Origin: Micromonospora sp. WMMD1155
GTDB taxonomy: Bacteria > Actinomycetota > Actinomycetes > Mycobacteriales > Micromonosporaceae
DNA length: 64,000 nt
Direction of reading: 5' to 3'
Assembly: GCF_029581275.1 (NCBI RefSeq)
Contig: NZ_CP120742.1
Span: 3,394,001 to 3,458,000, forward strand
Positions 61,471 to 64,000 of this stretch are shown here, in pieces. The notes beneath the pieces are model-generated. The model searched no databases, was not told the DNA's origin, and saw only the letters and a list, made by a program, of their open reading frames with translations. The position numbers and the translations under genes are program-made. Every line of letters starts with the position of its first letter. The first letter of the stretch is position 1.

Positions 61471-62070
61471 ATGAGCGACCCCAGCGAGCACGGTGGCGCC
61501 AGCGAACGCGGGGGCCTGCCCGGCGCGGGCCTGGTGAAGGGTTTGGCGGTCACCCTCAAGACGATGACCAGCCGGTCGACCACCCAGCAGTACCCGGACG
61601 TCGCCCCCGACCTGCCGCCCCGCTCGCGGGGTGTGATCGCGCTGTCGGAGGAGAACTGCACGGTCTGCATGCTCTGCGCGCGTGAATGTCCGGACTGGTG
61701 CATCTACATCGACTCGCACAAGGAGGAGGTGGCGGTGCCCGGCGCCGCTCGCCCCCGGCAGCGCAACGTGCTCGACAAGTTCGACATCGACTTCTCGCTC
61801 TGCATGTACTGCGGCATCTGCATCGAGGTCTGCCCGTTCGACGCGCTCTACTGGTCACCGGAGTTCGAGTACGCCGAGTACGACATCAAGGACCTGCTGC
61901 ACGACAAGGGCCACCTCGGCCAGTGGATGGCCACCGTGCCGCCGCCGCCCGCGCACGACCCGAACGGCGAGCCGGCCAAGGAGGAGACCGCCGCCGCGCG
62001 CAAGGCAGCCGCGGCCCGTCCGGCTCCTCCTTCGGTACGCCCCGAAGCCGACGAGGATCCCGCGTCGTGA
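61471..62070 (+). CDS. nuoI: NADH-quinone oxidoreductase subunit NuoI (2[4Fe-4S] ferredoxin)
   Basis: 199 residues from ATG 61471; an in-frame ATG 9 nt earlier (61462) would overlap the -10-like box. Two CxxCxxCxxxCP clusters: '[16 protein letters not shown]' and '[18 protein letters not shown]', binding clusters N6a and N6b. The C-terminal ~50 residues ('[17 protein letters not shown]'-type region, then Pro/Ala-rich) are longer than in E. coli NuoI. It starts the second half of the complex I set, 3.5 kb after nuoH. Confidence 0.94.
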   Translation: MSDPSEHGGASERGGLPGAGLVKGLAVTLKTMTSRSTTQQYPDVAPDLPPRSRGVIALSEENCTVCMLCARECPDWCIYIDSHKEEVAVPGAARPRQRNVLDKFDIDFSLCMYCGICIEVCPFDALYWSPEFEYAEYDIKDLLHDKGHLGQWMATVPPPPAHDPNGEPAKEETAAARKAAAARPAPPSVRPEADEDPAS

Positions 62071-62095
62071 CCGCCCGAGCCGCAGAGGTGCACCG

Positions 62096-62653
62096 GTGAC
62101 CGGGGCGGACGTGCTGCTGCTCGCTCTCGGCGCGGTGGCGGTGGGTGCCGGTGTGCTGGTGGTGACCACGAAACACCTGGTCCGGGCCGGTCTCTACCTG
62201 GTGGTGTGCCTGGGCGCGTTGGCCGGTGACTTCCTGGTGCTCAGCGCCGAGTTGGTGGCCTGGGTGCAGGTGCTGATCTACGTGGGCGCGGTGGTGGTCC
62301 TGCTGTTGTTCGCGGTGATGCTGACCCGCGCTCCGATCGGGGCCTCCGACGACCTGGACCGACCCGGCTGGCCGGCCGCCCTGATCGGTGGCGGCGCGGG
62401 GCTGGGGTTGACCGCGCTGCTCGTCGACGCGTACCGGTGGAGCACTGTCACGTCGCCCGACACGGGCACCGCCGAGCGGCTGGGCGAGCAGATCTTCCAG
62501 TCCTGGGTGCTGCCGTTCGAGGTGCTCTCCGTGCTGCTGCTGTCCGCCCTGGTGGGCGCGATCGTGCTGTCCCGGCCGGACATCGGCCGTCAGCCCAGCG
62601 GCGCGGCGGCCCCCTCCGAGCCGGCCGACGTCGAGCCACGGGGGCGCCGGTGA
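62096..62653 (+). CDS. nuoJ: NADH-quinone oxidoreductase subunit NuoJ
   Basis: 185 residues, five hydrophobic helices. 'HLVRAGLYLVVCLGALAGDFLVLSAELVAWVQVLIYVGAVVVLLLFAVMLTRAPIG' (NuoJ core with the conserved YVGAIxVLxLF-like segment) and 'LLLSALVGAIVLSRPDIG'. Its fifth helix region helps couple quinone reduction to proton pumping. GTG start, 25 nt after nuoI; the stop overlaps nuoK by 4 nt. Confidence 0.93.
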   Translation: MTGADVLLLALGAVAVGAGVLVVTTKHLVRAGLYLVVCLGALAGDFLVLSAELVAWVQVLIYVGAVVVLLLFAVMLTRAPIGASDDLDRPGWPAALIGGGAGLGLTALLVDAYRWSTVTSPDTGTAERLGEQIFQSWVLPFEVLSVLLLSALVGAIVLSRPDIGRQPSGAAAPSEPADVEPRGRR

Positions 62654-63012
62654 GGCCGGTCATCCCGTACGTCACCGCCGCGCTGCTGTTCGGGCTCGGC
62701 GTCTACGGCGTACTGCGCCGACGTAACGCGGTACTGGTGCTGATGTCGGTCGAGTTGATGCTCAACGCGGTCAACCTGATCCTGGTCACCGCGGACACCA
62801 CCGCCCGCGCGGTGCTCCCGCACTCGGGGCAGGTCTTCGCGCTGTTCGTGATCGTCCTCGCCGCCGCCGAGATCGGCGTGGGGTTGGCCATCGTCCTGCA
62901 GCTCTACCGGCTGCGGGCCACGGTGGCGGTCGACGACGTGCCGCTGACCGAGTCGGCGCAGATCGCCGACCGGCGTGAGCCGGCCGTCCTGGACACGGAG
63001 GTCGGCCGGTGA
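62650..63012 (+). CDS. nuoK: NADH-quinone oxidoreductase subunit NuoK
   Basis: 120 residues, three helices. 'AALLFGLGVYGVLRRRNAVLVLMSVELMLNAVNLILV' and 'GQVFALFVIVLAAAEIGVGLAIVLQLYRLR' contain the two membrane-embedded glutamates (VELMLNA and AAAEIGVGLA) essential for proton translocation. The C-terminal ~20 residues form a polar tail. GTGA overlaps with both neighbours. Confidence 0.95.
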   Translation: MRPVIPYVTAALLFGLGVYGVLRRRNAVLVLMSVELMLNAVNLILVTADTTARAVLPHSGQVFALFVIVLAAAEIGVGLAIVLQLYRLRATVAVDDVPLTESAQIADRREPAVLDTEVGR

Positions 63013-64000
63013 CCGGGCTGCTCGGGGCGTTGCTGCCCGCCGTGCCGCTCGCCGCCGGACTGGCCGGTCTGTTGCTGCCCCCGGCTCCACGTCACGACGA
63101 CAGGACCGGCGGCAGCCGGGCCCGCCGGGCCGCCGTCGCGCTCGGCGTCACCGGTGCGGCCGGTGCCCTGGCGCTGGCCGTCGCGCTGCTGCTGACCGTC
63201 GACGGGCCGACGGAGACCTCGACCACCTGGGTCGACCTCGGCGGGCTGGCGGTGACCCTCGGCGTACGCCTGGACGGCGCCGCCGCGCTGGTCGCGGTGG
63301 CGGTCACCGCCGTCGCCCTGGCGGTGCAGGTCTACTCGATCGGCTACCTGCGGCGCGGTCCACACGACGACATCGACGTCGACCACCGCTACCCGCCGTA
63401 CGCCGCCCAGATCAGCCTCTTCACCGGCGCGATGCTGCTGGTGGTGGTCGCCGGGGACCTGCTCATGCTGCTGGTCGGTTGGGAGGTGATGGGCCTCTGC
63501 TCGTACCTGCTGATCGCCCACGACCGCCGACTGCCCGGCGCTCCGGCGGCGGCGATGAAGGCGTTCCTGGTGACCCGGGTCGGTGACGTCGGGTTCCTGC
63601 TCGGCATCGCGTTGCTGGGCGTGTCGACGGGCAGCTTCCGAATCGCCGACGTGCTCGCCCACGACCACTCCGGCGCGACACTGACCGCGGCGGGCCTGCT
63701 GCTGCTCGCCGGGGTCGCCGGTAAGAGCGCGCAGTTCCCGCTGCACACCTGGCTGCCGGATGCGATGGCCGGTCCGACGCCGATCTCCGCGCTGATCCAC
63801 GCCGCGACGATGGTCGCCGCCGGGGTGTACGCGGTGGCCCGCCTCTACCCGCTGTTCACCGCCGCTCCGGTGACGCTGACGGTGCTCGGGGTGGTCGGCG
63901 CGATCACCCTGCTGCTCGGCGCGCTCGCCGCGACCGCGCAGGACGACATCAAGCGCGTGCTGGCCTGGTCGACGGTGTCCCAACTGGGCTACATGACCGG
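63009..64000 (+). CDS. nuoL: NADH-quinone oxidoreductase subunit NuoL, 5' part (continues past window end)
   Basis: At least 330 residues visible. 'LLGALLPAVPLAAGLAGLLLP', 'YSIGYLRRGPHDDIDVDHRYPPYAAQISLFTGAMLLVVVAGDLLMLLVGWEVMGLCSYLLI' (conserved Glu of the antiporter fold), 'AGKSAQFPLHTWLPDAMAGPTPISALIHAATMVAAGVYAVARLYPLF' (Lys and His of the proton path) and 'TAQDDIKRVLAWSTVSQLGYM' are NuoL hallmarks. GTG overlaps nuoK by 4 nt. The C-terminal helix and nuoM/N would lie beyond the window. Confidence 0.95.
   Translation, partial: MTGLLGALLPAVPLAAGLAGLLLPPAPRHDDRTGGSRARRAAVALGVTGAAGALALAVALLLTVDGPTETSTTWVDLGGLAVTLGVRLDGAAALVAVAVTAVALAVQVYSIGYLRRGPHDDIDVDHRYPPYAAQISLFTGAMLLVVVAGDLLMLLVGWEVMGLCSYLLIAHDRRLPGAPAAAMKAFLVTRVGDVGFLLGIALLGVSTGSFRIADVLAHDHSGATLTAAGLLLLAGVAGKSAQFPLHTWLPDAMAGPTPISALIHAATMVAAGVYAVARLYPLFTAAPVTLTVLGVVGAITLLLGALAATAQDDIKRVLAWSTVSQLGYMT

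Overview
The window is very GC-rich DNA from a Gram-positive actinobacterium. The third-position G/C bias, frequent GTG starts, an AfsR/SARP-type regulator, SigE-family ECF sigma factors, DUF3107/DUF3152/MoeZ genes and an extra complex I gene cluster best fit a member of the Micromonosporaceae, probably Micromonospora-like. The genus is an inference, not a search result. About 60 protein genes are supported. No rRNA, tRNA or CRISPR array was seen.

Layout. 1-8.1 kb: the start of a STAND/NB-ARC-type ATPase (minus), a small membrane protein, a large M28 membrane peptidase (minus), then a tight four-gene run: receiver-PP2C phosphatase, CHASE3 histidine kinase, stand-alone receiver and inositol-phosphatase-like enzyme. 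8.2-16 kb: a secreted coiled-coil/LAS-peptidase-like protein, a membrane spermidine-synthase-like protein, a Ser/Thr kinase with an extracellular CBM2-like domain, a TrkH/TrkA potassium system and a secreted glycerophosphodiester phosphodiesterase. 16.3-21.1 kb: a complete five-gene branched-chain-amino-acid-type ABC transporter (binding protein, two ATPases, two permeases), nearly all overlapping. 21.2-31.7 kb: a lipoprotein, a SARP regulator fused to membrane helices and a helix-hairpin-helix, a RecQ-like helicase fused to a phosphoribosyltransferase-like tail, a histidine-rich membrane protein, an XRE regulator, a methyltransferase and a DEAD-box RNA helicase.

32-45 kb follows the gene content of the Mycobacterium tuberculosis Rv3202c-Rv3211 neighbourhood: DEAD helicase, ferritin-like protein, DUF3107, TetR, hydrolase, DUF3152 (here duplicated), MoeZ and an alkyltransferase-like protein. 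A 1055-residue Pro/Ser-rich repeat protein, a prenyltransferase-repeat protein and proB-proA are set among them. 45-51.7 kb holds two paralogous pairs of ECF sigma factor plus membrane protein, flanking an MFS transporter and a PLP-dependent decarboxylase.

51.9-64 kb is a second-type complex I locus: nuoB, nuoC, nuoH, nuoI, nuoJ, nuoK and nuoL. It has no nuoE/F/G and no visible nuoA or nuoD, and unrelated genes interrupt it. Between nuoH and nuoI lie a 75-bp tandem array, other short repeats, an IS5-like insertion sequence sitting inside a 76-bp palindromic repeat, a glutathionyl-hydroquinone-reductase-like gene and a SnoaL-like gene.

A recurring theme is that gaps between convergent genes carry palindromes. 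Some are simple terminators; others look like dispersed palindromic elements (21097, 27464, 28651, 48336, 58572).
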